DNA from: Pyxidicoccus caerfyrddinensis
GTDB taxonomy: Bacteria; Myxococcota; Myxococcia; Myxococcales; Myxococcaceae
Assembly: GCF_010894405.1 (NCBI RefSeq)
Contig: NZ_JAAIYA010000015.1
Span: 6,323 to 41,539, forward strand
Direction: 5' to 3'
Length of the DNA: 35,217 nt
A program made the translations under genes and the position numbers. This document shows, piece by piece, positions 1-35,217 of the stretch. The notes beneath the pieces are model-generated. The model was not told the DNA's origin and searched no databases. It worked only from the letters and a program-made list of their open reading frames with translations. Every line of letters begins with the position of its first letter. Position 1 is the stretch's first letter.

Positions 1-16343
<16,343 letters not shown>

Positions 16344-16354
16344 GATTAGGCGTG

Positions 16355-16359
16355 CTCCT
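16355..16359 (-). promoter_or_regulatory. Ribosome-binding site of NRPS-2
   Basis: On the minus strand AGGAG lies 11 bases before the ATG at 16341-16343. It supports this ATG as the start, together with the in-frame TAA four codons earlier in the leader and the typical opening of a C-first NRPS (MSLTPEQKRARL) that follows. The spacing is slightly longer than the usual 5-9 bases. Confidence 0.6.
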
Positions 16360-16474
16360 GGGAGCCTGGCGAGACGGACCTGCTTTCGCCCTGGCGTGCC
16401 TGCTTCCCGCCGGTCCGTACCGGGGAGGAAGAGGAACGCTCCAGGCGCGAGGTGAAACCGGGCCGGTGGCCAGG

Positions 16475-16495
16475 CCGCAACCTCGTGCGGTTTTT
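16475..16495 (+). terminator. Hairpin plus T5, intrinsic-terminator-like on the plus strand
   Basis: CCGCA (16475-16479) pairs with TGCGG (16486-16490) over a 6-base loop and is followed directly by TTTTT (16491-16495). That is the layout of an intrinsic terminator for transcripts running on the plus strand, antisense to both NRPS genes. The stem has only 5 bp, so it may be chance. On the minus strand the same element would form a small hairpin in the NRPS-2 leader. Confidence 0.35.
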
Positions 16496-16615
16496 CGTCA
16501 AAGGTCGAGTAAGCAGAGAAGCCCTCGTAGGGGAGAGCCTACCTCTACAGGCCGACCCGTCTCGAACTTGCCCCCTCTGTCCGTCGCCACGCAGGGACGA
16601 CGGGCAGGCAGGCGC

Positions 16616-16646
16616 AATCCAGTGGCATTGGATCATCCACTGAATT
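16616..16646. repeat. Imperfect 10-bp inverted repeat, possible operator or RNA hairpin
   Basis: AATCCAGTGG (16616-16625) and CCACTGAATT (16637-16646) are inverted copies with one mismatch around an 11-base spacer. The spacer holds TGGATCATCC, which can pair in other ways with the arms (ATCCA/TGGAT units recur). It lies about 14 bases from the 12-bp hairpin, on the side towards NRPS-2. It could be a dimeric regulator site for NRPS-2 or part of a structured leader; nothing in the window decides. Confidence 0.4.
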
Positions 16647-16659
16647 GCCATGAAGACGC

Positions 16660-16690
16660 GGATTCCCGGGCGAATCACGCCCGGGAATCC
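16660..16690 (-). terminator. Perfect 12-bp stem, 7-base loop hairpin after NRPS-1
   Basis: GGATTCCCGGGC (16660-16671) pairs perfectly with GCCCGGGAATCC (16679-16690) around a 7-base loop. The structure begins 28 bases past the NRPS-1 stop codon. In the minus-strand direction it is followed by GCGTCTTCATGG, without a real U tract, so it may be a weak or U-less terminator, an attenuator or a 3'-end stabiliser of the NRPS-1 mRNA. The palindrome is certain; the terminator role is inferred from position. Confidence 0.55.
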
Positions 16691-16718
16691 AAGCATCAGC
16701 GGGTGCTTCCCGGCGAGA

Positions 16719-35217
<18,499 letters not shown>

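Larger units (their letters stand above)
16344..16718. other. Intergenic region between NRPS-1 and NRPS-2
   Basis: These 375 bases are the only stretch not covered by an NRPS frame and have visibly weaker codon bias than the genes. From the NRPS-1 side they hold a perfect hairpin, an imperfect 10-bp inverted repeat, two small inverted repeats (GTAGG/CCTAC at 16527-16542 and CCGGT/ACCGG at 16410-16423), a hairpin followed by T5 on the plus strand, and the NRPS-2 ribosome-binding site. No convincing sigma-70 or sigma-54 promoter was found, but a gap of this size leaves room for one reading into NRPS-2. Confidence 0.8.

Noticed and set aside
16496..16501. TTGACG on the minus strand as a -35 box for NRPS-2
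   Set aside because: At 16-18 bases spacing the sequence is GC-only (GCGGCC region) with no -10-like hexamer. Not enough to call a promoter.
16346..16696. 116-codon minus-strand frame spanning the intergenic gap, ending just before the NRPS-2 start
   Set aside because: Weak codon bias, AGG/AGA codons, Ser/Arg/Gly-rich with no motif, no good ribosome-binding site, and its ATG lies next to the hairpin. Probably not translated, though coupling to NRPS-2 cannot be fully excluded.

Overview
The window is almost entirely filled by two giant non-ribosomal peptide synthetase (NRPS) genes, both read on the minus strand and both cut by the window edges. GC content is very high and codon third positions are strongly GC-biased. 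The C-A-PCP repeat style, with linkers between modules very similar to each other, looks like a myxobacterium (Myxococcota, for example the Myxococcus/Corallococcus/Archangium group). That host assignment is inference from style only. No tRNA, rRNA, insertion sequence, CRISPR array or plus-strand gene was found.

Right part (16719-35217): NRPS-1, of which 6165 residues are visible. The start lies beyond the right edge, inside or before an adenylation (A) domain. Visible order: [A]-PCP, then five C-A-PCP modules, then a C-terminal type I thioesterase (TE). Specificity codes read by eye against the GrsA positions suggest: unassigned (DALHLGCLF), Asp (DLTKVGHVG), Val-like (DALWMGLVF), Val (DALWLGGVF), unassigned hydrophobic (DAYLIGAVI), Glu (DAKDLGVVD), then release.

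Middle (16344-16718): a 375-base gap, the only non-coding DNA. It holds a perfect 12-bp hairpin 28 bases after the NRPS-1 stop, a near-perfect 10-bp inverted repeat, a short hairpin followed by five T on the opposite strand, and a ribosome-binding site for the next gene.

Left part (1-16343): NRPS-2, of which 5447 residues are visible; its C-terminus lies beyond the left edge. Order: C-A-PCP-E, three C-A-PCP modules, then C and most of an A domain. Predicted monomers: D-Tyr (DASTVAAVC followed by an epimerase), Phe (DAWTVAAVC, behind a D-accepting C domain), unassigned (DALHLGCLF), unassigned (DLESIGGVV), unassigned (DALHLG, cut).

Together the genes describe at least 11 modules of one or two large peptides containing D-Tyr-Phe, Asp, Val and Glu. 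The protein that ends the chain (TE) is encoded upstream of a protein that begins with a condensation domain. Either assembly order is not collinear with gene order (NRPS-2 works before NRPS-1), or the two make separate products. The most striking feature is the record of internal recombination: a chimeric C domain, twin Tyr/Phe A domains, a three-times-used A domain, and an A-domain pair that differs mainly in its specificity core.
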